This document shows positions 1 to 11,754 of a DNA stretch of 64,000 bases, one piece after another. Origin of the DNA: Stenopsyche tienmushanensis (taxonomy: Eukaryota > Arthropoda > Insecta > Trichoptera > Stenopsychidae). The DNA lies in NCBI GenBank assembly GCA_008973525.1, contig WACJ01000072.1, positions 1,116,001 through 1,180,000 of the forward strand. Direction: 5' to 3'. Made by a program: the position numbers and the translations under genes. Positions within the stretch are counted from its first letter, which is position 1. The number at the start of each line of letters is the position of its first letter. The notes under the pieces are model-generated. The model was not told where the DNA came from. It saw only the letters and a program-made list of their open reading frames with translations, and did not search any database.

Positions 1-58
1 GATGAAAGCAAATCTGACTAGAAAGATGGAAGAAAATTGTAGCTGTTGAGAGAGAATA

Positions 59-500
59 CACTTGGGTCTGTTTTTATGCGGATTTTTTTATGCGATTTTG
101 AAGTTATGCAGTTTTAAAAAATAATGGAACCTATCCCTCATTTTTCTATAGAGGACTAAGCTTTTTTTATAAAAAATCTAAAATTAACACTAATGCAACT
201 ACTAAAAAAACTGCCCTTCCTTACTGTAAAGATTATACGAGAAGCTAGTCAACTTTGCAATCAATTAGAAAATCTATTTATTTTACACGACTGACATAAA
301 AAAATAAGTAAAAAAGAACAATGTTTAAATTATCGCAAGACTTTTTTATGCGATTTTTGGTACATTCTATCACATTGCTTTGAAGTTATGCGGTTTTCAA
401 AAATAATGGAACCTATCGCTCAGTTTTCTATTTAGTTCAAGTCTTTTTTTTATGCGATTCCTCGTGAAACGTATCTTTCGCATAAAAACAGACCCAAGTG
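59..500. mobile_element. Tc1/mariner-type MITE with perfect 22-bp inverted ends
   Basis: The left end (59-80, starting CACTTGGGTCTG) is an exact inverted copy of 479-500 (ending CAGACCCAAGTG). TA flanks both sides (57-58, 501-502), consistent with a TA target duplication. Inside, a segment around 85-150 (TTATGCGATTTTGAAG, AATAATGGAACCTATC) is repeated in direct orientation around 345-430. There is no coding capacity. It sits in what is probably the first intron of the phosphatase gene. Confidence 0.82.
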
Positions 501-862
501 TATATAATTAATTATTGATATGGGGTAGCATATGTATTATTTTTTATTTAAAAAACGATATTTTCATTGGGTACCTCTAGTATTAAATGGATTAGGTCGA
601 TTGTAATCTAATTATGCATGTGTCATAACAGCATAGGAATAACTAGGTTCAAACACCTATTAACGCAAGTTTATATACACATATTTTTCTTTTTTATCTG
701 AGCGTTGGCTTCCGTTACAGCATTAGTAGTTTTATTGTGTTAAACATTAATTTTCATTAAGACTACATTTATTTATAATTTGTTGTGATGTGCATTAATG
801 ATATTGCTATATTATTCATCGATACAATGTATTCTCTTTCAGTAGATACGACCTTTACCCGT
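501..862. other. AT-rich intron sequence, nothing recognised
   Basis: Between the MITE and the mariner relic I see only AT-rich sequence. No plausible first phosphatase exon (…VCL before a G|GT donor) was found. Confidence 0.4.
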
Positions 863-1860
863 CTATTTAATATTCTTTTCGATTCCGGAAGAATAAAATT
901 TAACGAGCTTTGATATAAAATATTTTTCAATTCCACATTTCACCTCTTCTATATTTATGATTTTTCTCCCCCGATAAATGATGCTGCATCGATCTAAATA
1001 AAGAACAAGGTCAGGAGAATAAGTTGGATGCAGAATTGTTAGCCAATTGAGTTCCTTTAATTTGTTTTCAATCAACTTTGATTTATAGGGTTGTGCATTA
1101 TCATGTTGCTAAAGAATTTGGCAACGGTTGACTACACCTGGTCTCAACGTCACTTTTAAACTTTCTAGTTGTGAACAATAAATCTCCCTCGTTATGATTT
1201 GACCAAATGGAAAGACTTCACGGTAGATTATCCCTTTGAAGCCCCACTAAACATTTAAAAGAGCTATTTTTACTGTTAAATCCGGTTGAGGGGTTGGTTT
1301 CTTTATCTGCCCGTTTGAAAGCCATTGTCGTTTGCGTTTTTGATTTAAGTACAACACCGACTTTTTATCTTCAATCACGAGATAGTGTAAAAACGGTTGT
1401 TTCTTCTCTTTATCGATTAAATCATGACGCGTACTCGTGCGCATCGCCTTGATCTCATTAATAATGTCGTGCGATATCCACACCCCCTGTTTTATAATCT
1501 TTCCTATTTTTTTCAAGTGTATTTGAATACTTTTCCGGAAGTATCTGAGCTGATTTGATTCAATTTCAGCACGCAGGATATCATCATCTACTTTAATATT
1601 TCTCTCACTTTGGACCTTATTTTCTAAAGTAAAAATTTCACTTTTAAATTGTTAAAACCATCTCTGGCATTGACAAACAGTTCGAGATTCTTCGAGTGTA
1701 TCACAAATATTTTTAATTGCAGTTGTTGCATTATTTTTTTGAAGATATTCGTACAGTATGCAATTTTGTACAAATTGTTTGTTCGGCACAATAATTTTTG
1801 TTGTTGTTGTAGAAAATAACGTTCTCCAAATGTTAGGCGACTAAATAAATATACAATATG
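863..1860 (-). pseudogene. Decayed mariner transposase
   Basis: The - strand pieces run in order through a mariner transposase. An N-terminal HTH part (TVCQCQRWF, then VDDDILRAEIES) spans about 1560-1720. The middle is at 1247-1516 (KIGKIIKQGVWISHDI, PFLHYLVIEDKKSVLYLNQK), where the first catalytic motif, normally GDEKW, is altered to EDKKS. The C-terminal part at 863-1110 has QHDNAQPY and HPTYSPDL. Frameshifts and stops break the frame, so it is inactive. Homology reaches to within about 75 bp of the phosphatase splice acceptor at 1928. The terminal repeats were not located. Confidence 0.85.
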
Positions 1861-1927
1861 TGTTGTCAAAAATGTAAGTATGTAAAAAAACTGCATTTCT
1901 AACAGTACAATTTAATATTTTGTTTAG

Positions 1928-2499
1928 GTAATATATGCCGATCACCGATAGCTGAAGGAGTTTTTATTAAAACTGTAAAGGAGAGTGGTCAAGCAAACAA
2001 ATGGGATATAGATAGTGCTGCCATAGGGTCGTGGCATGTAGGTCATCATCCCGACTATCGCGCACTAGACGTTATGAAAAAACATAACGTGCCATATAGT
2101 AATAGGGCGAGACAAGTAAATATAAACTTTTATTTATACCGTCTGTCTTAATATATAGATAACGTATTTAATATTTTTGTAATTTTTAGTTAAAAGAGGA
2201 AGATTTCCATAATTTTGATTTCATATTTGGCATGGACGAAGAAAATATGAAAGATTTAAGGCGGAAATCGCCTAAAAACAGTAAAGCGCAGCTTTTACTA
2301 CTCGGAGACTTTGATCCTGAAGGCGATCGGATTATCAGAGATCCGTACTTTGTAAGTATTCAACTTAGATAACATAATATTGATCTAAATGATTTTTAAA
2401 TGCAAATTCATTTTATAGGACGAGGACAATCATGGATTTGAAAAATGCTATCAACAATCCGTGCGCTGTTGTAAGGGCTTCTTGGAAAAGCAATCTTAA
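1928..2499 (+). CDS. Low-molecular-weight protein tyrosine phosphatase, 3' three exons (partial)
   Basis: Cytosolic phosphatase that removes phosphate from phosphotyrosine (ACP1 / Drosophila primo family). Coding exons are 1928-2115, 2190-2351 and 2419-2499, joined by GT-AG introns with consistent phase and ending in TAA. They give about 143 residues; the family is usually about 155-160, so only a short first exon is missing. The first exon here opens inside the P-loop: it reads GNICRSPIAE, so the binding Arg-Ser are present while the nucleophilic Cys (two residues before the Gly) must lie on the upstream exon. The second exon has FGMDEEN and LLGDFDPEG. The catalytic acid Asp is in RDPYF at the next junction. 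I found no convincing first exon in 1-1927, which holds a MITE and a mariner relic as intron. The gene is convergent with the anoctamin gene at 6138-9839. The family call is secure; the exact orthologue name is not. Confidence 0.95.
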
Positions 2500-3493
2500 A
2501 GCGGCGAATTTTCATCTCGATCTTTTGGTTATTACTTTATTCTTTATTCCTGAATTATAATAGATGTTGAATCATGTGTTCATATAGGGATTGATCATGT
2601 GTAGATAATAATTGTTAAAATTGTTAAATATTTAAAACGAAGTTATTAAATTAAAAACGATTTCATGACATTTACAAATATTTTCGTAGTAATAACGTGC
2701 GAGTTGTAGCTTTTATAAAATGTATAAGTACTTAATCGGGATATTGAGCGAGTCTTGTTTGTATTAATGACCAATTTATTCGATGATGACTTTTAAAGCC
2801 TAAATCTTTTATCCTGTTTAAAATGATTACTTATGATGGATTTTTGTATGAAAAATAATCGTTATTTAGGGATTCCTTTTGATATTCTTCGATTAGTTGT
2901 TATCAATTTTTCCACTAAATTATACTAAATATTGGTTTTTTGTGTTATAAATTAGATTTGCACAATTTATCTCATTAAACTCTCTTACTATAATGAGCTT
3001 TTGATTCCTTCAAATATGTGATAAAAGGAACGTGTCAAAATGTATTTATAAGATAGATACGGCGTATACTTGTTTGTTGAAAGGGCTTTAAATATGATTG
3101 TATTATTGATTCTTGAGAATAAAATGTGAGACCAACATATTCTTATGTTTGATTCTCTATTTTTCTGTATTATGATTTACTCCGCTAAATATAAATTTAT
3201 TTTTCCTTGCTTTGAATTTTGACGTTTTATTTCTTAAGTGTTTCTTGAATAGTATTTTTTTTTCAGTAGCAAGAGTTTGTATTTTATCATTGTAAAATCC
3301 TACAATCTATAATATAGTTATAGGAAGCTCTAGGGAGAATGATGTTATAGGGAAACTATATTTTCCTAACTATATTTTTAATAAATTGGAGATTTTGTAC
3401 TGTCTTTCATATAAGAAGTGTTTTGATCAGTGCTTGCTATGATATGTATTTGGTACACAATATGAAAAGGTGATTAAAAAATGTTTTTATTGA
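2500..3493. other. Phosphatase 3' UTR and downstream flank
   Basis: AT-rich, no further ORF. It presumably includes the 3' UTR; the first clear AATAAA-type signal I note is at about 3118, with weaker ATTAAA variants earlier. Nothing else recognised. Confidence 0.4.
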
Positions 3494-3691
3494 CTATAGT
3501 TGAGGTTGAAATGTAGCAATTTTTGTAACATTAGCTCTGAAGTGTTCATTTGCATTCATTCTTTTACAATCAGAACATGAAATAATATTTTTTCTGTGTG
3601 TCGTGGAAATAGGTTTCTTACAAATATTGCAAACTAGCGTGCTCTTTTTTTTTGTTAGATGAGGGCAAAACCTGCAAGTTCTCACCGTCAC
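3494..3691 (-). pseudogene. piggyBac-like transposase C-terminal cysteine-rich domain (remnant)
   Basis: A 65-codon ORF with paired cysteines, CRFC, CNIC and SCSDC plus a His, spaced like the zinc-binding cross-brace at the end of piggyBac transposases (RCxxC…CxxC…H…CxxC). No upstream catalytic domain or clear TTAA ends were seen, so it is a fragment. An unrelated small zinc-finger exon is the alternative. Confidence 0.55.
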
Positions 3692-5014
3692 TTGGGATGT
3701 TGTAGATGTGTCATTGTCATGTCAATTGCGGCTTGTTGTGGTTGATGAAATTTAAATGAGCTATTTTTTCTTGTAATGCAAACAAGTATTTTTGGCGACA
3801 TCTATTACTTTTCTTCCACTCGAAGCTTAAAAGGTGCCTCATTATTTAGAAGTTTATAAAAATCCATTGCAAATTTATTAGAAGGAATTGCCTTCTATGA
3901 TACGATGAATGTCAGGAAGCAATAAAAAATGTAAAAGACCATAACATACAGTCCTAATTTTCATTCATAACCACCTCAGATGTATTTAAACTGTTTTTGC
4001 AAATATTATTCCACGTAATATAATCTCAATTCTATTTAATTGAACGAAGAAAACCTCACCTATTTCGTAGGATCCTTGTTTGTTATCGAGTCGCTTATGA
4101 ACATGCATTGGTCCATTATCTTACTGCTCGAGTCGAGTCTTTGGCTAAGGACGAATTAGGATCGTACAAATATACAAGCCGATTGTTTTAAACATATATT
4201 TTTTAAATAAATACATAAAAGATCAACGGTGGAAATTCAGTTGAATTTTAATAAAAATATAACAGCGCTTCAAGATAAAATTCCACCATCTATTATAAAA
4301 ATCGTAAGGTAATTTTTAATGTATCACAATGTATTTGGATTTTACACAACCTAAAGTTAAAGAAATATTACAAATAGTGCGTAAATATGCGTATTTATAA
4401 CATCAATAATATGAAAACGTGTGAGATTCGTAAATTATAACATAAAAGTACGTATTAAAATTAATTTAAAACATTTGATAATATGCAAATTTGTAGATCT
4501 ATAGTTTTCCCGTGTTTATTTAATGGCATCATCACAATGGTTTGATATTTCAAATTTCTGGAAATAATTTAACATTTGCGGAATTTCACGGTGGTAGTAA
4601 CGTGTTTATGAAAGTGCTCTTAGGGACAAATAATTCATTAAATCGTTAAAATAATATTTTCTCCATTATTTATTAGTATTTTTCTTGAAAATGTATTTTT
4701 AAAATTATATTGCGTAAAAAATAACCAAGGGTAATTTGTATTATTGGATTGCGATTTATTGTATACAAAGTTTGTGTATATTACAAATCTGGAAAATATA
4801 AGGGGGTTAAAAATATAATTTTGTTTATGATTTCATTAGTGTTTTTGAAGTGCCACATTTAATATTGCCAAATGTATGGTAGTTATTTTATCAAGCAAAA
4901 ACCAGCATAATATGGCACATATAATGGTTCTTTTTAATATGGAGAATGGCACTATTGGGGTTGTTTTTATTTGAATCATTACTACAAGAATATCAATTTA
5001 AACACAAAATAATA
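3692..5014. other. AT-rich intergenic DNA, nothing recognised
   Basis: No supported gene or repeat between the piggyBac remnant and the TTAA element at 5019. Confidence 0.4.
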
Positions 5015-5018
5015 TTAA

Positions 5019-5631
5019 GGGATGTTTCTATCTTGTTGGTTAAAAAAAAATCGCAAAATTATGACCCGACGAGGAGAAGTTGTGACTTTAAACGCGCTTT
5101 TCTCGAAACTACTTTTTCCAAGCTCATGGAAGTGCTCCCACACACCCTAGATGAGCATTCTTTATGAAATTTGGCAGGCATGTGTATAATAAATGTCTTC
5201 ATTGTATAGACTACAATTATCAAAAAATATTGAAAAGTTTTTATTTAATTAAGAAAAAACTACAAAAAATGTTGGTAAAAATATAAATTTTTTTTTGGAT
5301 TGCTCACTATTTTTTTATTTTTCAATATATTTTCTTTATTATAGTCTAAGCTATAGACAATATTATACAAAGTAAAAATATGTTTAATATTTTTGCTGCT
5401 AAACACCAGTTCAAGACTTAGGACTTCCATGGTGAAGAATGTCATCGCTCGCGTACTGATATACATGGCTCCTCCCCCCATTCCCATACTTTATTAAGCT
5501 TTAAATAATATTTTTATATTCAATAAAGATCGCCTAGTCAACATACTAAATATCAACATTCTATATTTAATACTTTTTGCATAAAAAAATGTTAAAAATC
5601 ACTTTTAAGCCCAACAAGGTAGAAATGTCCC
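5019..5631. mobile_element. TTAA-flanked non-autonomous DNA element (family G, copy 1)
   Basis: The ends are inverted: GGGATGTTTCTATCTTG at 5019 against CAAGGTAGAAATGTCCC ending at 5631, with about 18 of 21 positions matching. TTAA lies directly outside both (5015-5018, 5632-5635). The interior matches 50971-51704 in the same order and 32220-32585 in reverse. It has no transposase. The TTAA duplication suggests a piggyBac-type enzyme, but ends starting GGGA are not typical of it. Confidence 0.75.
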
Positions 5632-5843
5632 TTAAGCAAATCATAAGTATTTTTGAGACTGAATGAACTAATTTTAAAAATACATAAATTCACAAGGGTT
5701 AAATAATGATATTTAAGTGTTATAAACAAATTAAAGAGTAAATATTAAATGTGTAGACGTGTGCATTTAAATAATTAAAAAATAAACCATCAATAGGCTG
5801 CTTTTGAAAACGTAACAGAAACGTAGAATATATTAATTATTAA

Positions 5844-5900
5844 CGCTTTGACGGACACGTCTGCATTATGTATATCAAAAATGACGTGTCCGCCAATGGG
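5844..5900. mobile_element. 57-bp TTAA-flanked micro-element
   Basis: TTAA at 5840-5843 and 5901-5904 enclose a 57-bp unit whose ends are inverted copies: CGCTTTGACGGACACGTC against GACGTGTCCGCCAATGGG. It looks like an extreme internal deletion of a piggyBac-like MITE, essentially two TIRs and a short loop. Confidence 0.65.
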
Positions 5901-6137
5901 TTAACTCAAAGGAAACAAGATTAACAGTCTTATTAGATCATTAACAAATATAAATATCTCTGTTTAAACTATGTAAGTTTCAGCGTTGATCGATTTTATA
6001 TTCCCACTTTTGATGTTCCGTAAACAGATCTAAATCGTCTTATAAGTGAGCGTTTATCTTTTAACAACCTCTGAAAATTGAAATCAAAGATATAAAATAA
6101 TACGTCGACACAAATATTTTTATCTTCGTGAGAAATT

Positions 6138-9100
6138 TTATACCTCATTTTTTAAAGCCACTTTTGATATGTGAGATTGTTTGGCTAATTCAATTCTCAC
6201 CCATTCGGGTTTATCAGCAATAGCTTGATGAAGAACATATCTGACGGCCAACAGAATGTGTTCAAGTATGATAAAATAGAAGAATAGTTGTGACTGGTCT
6301 ATGTTCAAGTCTGCTGCGTAGCTCTTTGTTTGCGGCGATAAATACAAAAGTCCGCAATTTGTCATAATGGATAAAGCGCCTAATACTTCAAATGATCTCT
6401 GGATGTTTAAATATAATTTAGACAGTGTTTTGATTGATGTTAATGCTTTTCAATGGATAAAATATCTTACCTGCCAAGCGCCTGTATCTTTGACTTTTCT
6501 CGACATTGGTCGTTTGTAAACTTTACACAATTTAAACGCGTCTGCTCTTATTTCTAATATATTGTTGAACACACCCCAAAAGGCTGCTAATGGATATACA
6601 GATGAAAAAAGTACCTATAAATAACGGGAATGCATTGAAATGTAGTTGAATAAAAATATACATCATGCTGCATGGTATTAAAAACTTACAATATAGCCAA
6701 ATTGTATGAATAATTCTAAATAATCATCATATGTTCCTTCATAATCTTCTAATTCACCCTCTAGTTTAACTCGATGGATTCCAGGATCGTCATACATCAA
6801 ACAATCGATTTCTCGCAGTACATCCGGTAAAGCGGCTAGATTATCATCGAACGAGGTATCGACTCTAATAGGTCGTTTTCTATATTCGTTGCTAAATATG
6901 TATTTAATATTATCCATCTGCAAATTATACGTCAACATTCAATTTGTGTTTCGTATGAATTTATGATATTTATCCGATAAGAAACTATAATATTACACTG
7001 TAAAATGAGCTTCTCATCATTAGAGGCAAAAATATTTCCTGGAAATGATTTATAGTTTGTAATACTATAAGCATAATGGCCAATTGCTGTTTGAGCATAT
7101 CGAAATCTTTCAATATGAACGCTATGTAAAAGAGCGACATAAAATTATTAACGAATTCAAATAGCACCAATTTTATCACCCTGTGTCTGTCATATTGCGA
7201 TTGCGTACGATGATTTTCTGAAATACATTGAATACTTTTGATATTGAACATGCGCGTTTAAATATATCGATGTAAATATATCAATGTTCTTACCCCATTC
7301 CGTGAGATACGTACAAAAACTTCTATATAAGAGATTTACGATATATACAACGGCCGTATAAATAATACTCGGTATCATGATAAACCAACTGTCCGCATCA
7401 AAATAAAGCTTCATTTCGTCCTCTGCCCAAAATGACCATAACATCATTACGTATCCACCACAGAGGCATACAAAGACGATCGGTAAAGACACGCAGTACA
7501 TCTAAAATTAAATTAATACATGATGGAAAATATATTCAGAATGTGGCACAATGCATTAAAATGATTGAACCTTTAAACTGGTTTTCCATCGTGGGGATTG
7601 AGGCTGCATTTTTCCGGTGATGGAATCAATTCCCATTTTACCGCGAAAGTTTGGTCTTGGTTCATCTAAGCTCGTCATGCCAATGGTCCCCCATTTGAAG
7701 GCCAACTCACTGCTTTTTCTACGCCATAACTATAATTTTAATTAGGGAAAATCAATAAATCAATGAAAAATTGAGCTGTATGCGAGAGTTAATATTAAAT
7801 AGAATAAGCATTTTAGAATGCATGGATTGTAATGTACCAGATGTTTATTTAGCTTTAAAATAACAGGGCCGTAACCGAGTTTGGAGCACAATTTAAACAA
7901 CCCACCCGATCATCTTCGGACAATTTCCTTTTGTAATGAGAGTTCGTAATCGTTCTGTAGACGTCATATCAGTGATCCGAAAAGCGGACCGATTGGACAC
8001 ACAGGCCTTGTGGCCACTCTGTTCTCTTTTACGAGCTTTTTGTGGCATTTTCTATGATCTGTATAATCACAGAAGTTTATCGGAGGCTAATTTACATAGA
8101 TGGCTCACGCCAAATGTCAACAACGGTATTTATCTACCTTACTAATTTATGCTGTTATCTCAGCTAGTTTTAAATTACAAAATATAGTTAATTTCTACCC
8201 CGTGCTCAGAGCGCAAGTGGTCACTCGAAGTTGAGAATGAGCGTGTCCTTGTGGAAATAGGTGTTAAATTCAGGTTTTGCACCTTGCTGTTTACTTTTGT
8301 TGAGCGGGCTGGCATGCTCTCGAATAGCGGGACCAATTAAACGCTTGAGTCAGCGGAGGGTCCCCATATTCCTGTCAGATGTGAAGTGATGGACCTATGT
8401 TTCATCCTGAATTGATGCAAAAACTCTGTCTTATTGCTATGAAAACATTGCCAAATACTTGATTCAAACATCATCACGGTGCGCAACACTAACCTTTCCT
8501 TCACCATGATATATTTACTACAACTCGACTCTAATAATGGGAATATCGATATGAAATATAATAGATACGGGGTTTAGAATTTTTCAGAATTTCATATGGT
8601 GTACCAAATACATATCATGGTAGCGCGCGGGTGTTTTTATTTAGTATATTTTTTAAAACAGTGACCGCTAAGTTCTCTTCGCATATTATTTAACAATATA
8701 TTAGGGGGGACCCATAAGTAATCAATTATTTTGAGAGCATGTTTATAATAATATTTATAATAGTATTCATATGCGCTTCATACCCTTGTTACGGCTCTGT
8801 AAAATAGCGATGTGCTTTGAAACGTATATGTAATGTTAACATGTTTTTCAGTTTAGTGAAAATAGCTTATGCAATATTATTTAGAGAAAGTTGAAACGTA
8901 CCTCTAAAAATATTATAACCCATAGAACATTAAATACGCAAAAGAACGTTAAGGTTTCTTGACTGACAAATAGTTGAATAAAGCCAAGAAACATAGGTAC
9001 CAATAAGGCGATTGTATAATATTCTAAGAAAATAAAATATAAGGCCACGGATTCTCCGAAATACTCCCGAATATCCTCTGAAATTGTACATATATATATT

Positions 9101-9839
9101 TTTATTAAAATAGAGTGATTGAAATATTATAACGCATGGAATAAAAATGTATTTTTACCATAAGGCTGTTTGCTAAATAGCTTCAAAAACCATTTGGCAC
9201 CCAATTTTCTCAACGATTCATCATCGTGTAATGGATATATTTTTTCAATCAGTCCTTCTTGTAAAAATGTTTGCAATATAGATTTTCCTTGGTATAAACC
9301 ATATGTATTATATCCGGGAATGAAATGTTCACCGTCCAGCGCTCTTATGTTTTCTAATTCGTATCTAACTATTGTTTGTCTTTCGGCCGTAGTCAAAAAA
9401 TCATCTATTTGCATTCCTTCTGCGAGAAATTCTTCCAATTGGCTGACGACGAATTCCCTAACTACACCGGAGCGATCCTTTTTCATTATTTCTATTTCTT
9501 CGGCTACTTGTAAGAATTTAATTTTCGATGCTGATATATGCAGTACGAGCCCCTATAAAATATATGTTAAATGATTAACCGATTTATTAACAATACAGTA
9601 ATAAAATTTATAGACGAGATTACTTCTTTTTCTTTATACGGCTGCCTCCGCACCAAAAGTTCTGCGCCTCCATCTTGTCGCCTTTCTCTAATTTTTGATA
9701 TAAACCAAGCTAAAGTTTTATCTTTTACTTTTGGGGCAAAATGTATTACAATATAGGTTTGTGGAAAGGCTTTAATGCTATCATCTGAGCTCGACTCCTC
9801 TTCGTCTACTTTTGTTCGGACCAATTTTCTTGTACCCAT
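6138..9839 (-). CDS. ANO10: Anoctamin-10 / TMEM16K-like membrane protein, complete nine-exon gene
   Basis: Multi-pass TMEM16-family protein; ANO10 members are ER-associated lipid scramblases or ion-channel relatives (family knowledge). Exons in transcript order: 9624-9839, 9159-9552, 8902-9077, 7571-7729, 7294-7501, 6997-7217, 6690-6917, 6471-6614, 6138-6398. All introns are GT-AG, phases agree, and the total is 2007 nt, or 668 residues plus stop; human ANO10 is 660. The start ATG at 9839 is preceded directly by an in-frame TAA. Residues 1-200 form the cytosolic N-terminal domain, with [29 protein letters not shown] and [14 protein letters not shown]. The anoctamin domain follows from about 204, with [88 protein letters not shown] and [15 protein letters not shown]. 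The C-terminus is [23 protein letters not shown] at the stop could also be a donor, so a longer C-terminus cannot be excluded. Intron 3 carries a hAT element. An older paralogue name such as Axs is possible. Confidence 0.96.
8498..8575. repeat. Fragment of a TTAA-type element shared with 39317-39396
   Basis: Both loci carry CTCGACTCTAATAAT-like sequence followed by GGAATATCGATATGAAATAT and a GGGG near the end. The 39317 copy begins right after a TTAA. Confidence 0.6.
8701..8736 (+). repeat. Isolated mariner terminal repeat
   Basis: Begins TTAGGGGGGACCCATAAG and continues with AATCAATTATTTTGA. This is nearly the same as both ends of the mariner at 25688-26640. No second end is nearby; it is nested in the hAT element. 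Confidence 0.7.
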
Positions 9840-11754
9840 TTATAAAATAATATCAGTTTTTGGTTTCAAACCTATAAAGAAAGAATGGAATATAAATGAG
9901 AGGCAAAAGAAAAATATTCTTACAATTATTTAACTTGAGTTATCGGTGATTAAATTCAATTTTAGTTGCAGAACTGAAAAACATAGTAATTATAGTACAA
10001 GCAAAAATACGTCAAAATATAGCAAGCAGAAATGATCATCACAAAGTAATTGTCATTAATTGCACATTTATTCATGATAATTTTACTTAAAATTACAATT
10101 CAATGCGTAAATAAGCCAACCACATCATCAATTCAAACAACATAACCTCTAATAAAACACACCTGTCAAAAGTTTTATGAGATTGAATTTTTATTTACAA
10201 ATCTGTTGGTCTAAATACAAAACGTATCGTCCTTGTTTTTAAATAATTAATTAAATCACATTGACATTAAAAAAATCTGTGATTTTATACATAGGGCTTA
10301 AAATTAAAATCTATGCATGAAAACTACTTTTTATATAATTAAAATGTTCCACTTTTATAAAATATTATTTTAAAATAAAAAACGCTTTAAAAATATTTTG
10401 TTTTAAATTTTTACTTCTATAATTAATTTGAGATTGTTATGATGATTCATTTAGCCAAAATTTAATTTTGTAAGGTATCATTAAGCCACAAAGGAAACGA
10501 GATATAATGTGTTGTTATTTATAATGTAGTTTTGACATGATTATAAAACCAGAAAGGAAATGAGTGTTTATTTATAACGAAATGCAGATATAATGTTTGT
10601 TTTTTGGTTCAAATTTACTGCCTATTTTACTGATGATGAAATGAAGCCATAGAAGTAATAGAAAATTCATTAAAATAAAAAACGAGACGATTGATCGTTA
10701 AAAGGGGGGAGTGTACCATTTATATGCTACCAATTTTTCGACTGTTAAAATAAAAAAATGTTTCGAAAGCCAATGGATGTTAAAAATAAAATTAAGCATT
10801 GGTAAATATACGAACAATGCATAAATGAAATAGTTTGTATTTAACTTACTGTTTGATTGCTGAGTATATTATTGCTGTATGACTGCCCTTTAGACTGTCC
10901 GATTCAAGAATAACCCATGAATTAAGTTATTTAATGTGACACAGATATCATATCAATTAGAAATATCATATCAGCACTTGTTTAAATATTTTATTGCAAA
11001 TATTAAAATTGAACCATTTATAATTCTTCAGAATAAGACATTGAAGATGTAATCATTAATATGTTGTCTGGAGGTGGAAATTGTTTAAGTTTTTAAGAAT
11101 AAATTTTGGGCAATAAATTCATATACATGTCGGAAATTTATGCAAATTATTCAATTGGAAAAGTGGAAAGCATAATATTAAAAGAAAAATGAGGGCTTAT
11201 ATTAAAAATAACTCGTGACGTGCAACTTATGATATGTAAAAAAAAAAATCGGTATCAGGTACCGTACTAATGATGTTGTCGTTTTTATGTAAATGAGCGT
11301 TTGGTTTTTGATGTCTTTATATCCACATTTTGGAAGCCATAACCGTTTCGGATTTCACGACTTGACGAAACACTAATTTGCATTTTACTAACATTAGTAT
11401 TATTAATAATATACATGTTTAAAAAATGTGATTCGATCAGTGGATTAAGCTCACTGAAGATCGGACATATTGTGGGTTTTTATGTTTTGTTTACCTTAGC
11501 AACCGTTAGATCAATATGCGCTAATATGGTGCATCCGTTAAACGACTCACAAAACAAATTCCGCGCACAAAAAATGATTGTGCTAATTTAAAAACCTTTT
11601 TAGATACACGCCCAATAGCTCACCAAAGCTTCATCACAATCGGATGAATGATATAGGAACGTATACGAGACAAACAAACAACAGAAATTCATTTTTATGA
11701 TTTTATTCTCGTTAAAAAATTAGTATTTGCGAGCGAATTCCAGTGATTTAAAAA
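9840..11754. other. Upstream flank of the anoctamin gene, AT-rich
   Basis: Presumably holds the anoctamin promoter next to 9840, but no TATA or initiator can be assigned. No ORF, RNA gene or repeat family recognised. Confidence 0.4.

Larger units (their letters stand above)
7864..8799. mobile_element. Non-autonomous hAT element inside anoctamin intron 3
   Basis: Starts CAGGGCCGTAAC and ends GTTACGGCTCTG. The flanking 8-mers TAAAATAA (7856-7863) and TAAAATAG (8800-8807) match at 7 of 8, the 8-bp duplication expected for hAT. Roughly the first 400 bp are shared, inverted, with 18418-18878. It contains two younger or co-mobilised pieces: 8498-8575 (shared with 39317-39396) and a mariner end at 8701-8736. 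Confidence 0.8.

Noticed and set aside
1..1927. Missing first exon of the phosphatase
   Set aside because: Looked for an ATG frame ending in Val-Cys-Leu before a GT donor in the right phase; none was convincing.
9170..9574. 134-codon + strand ORF
   Set aside because: Antisense of anoctamin exon 2 and the adjacent intron; no motif.
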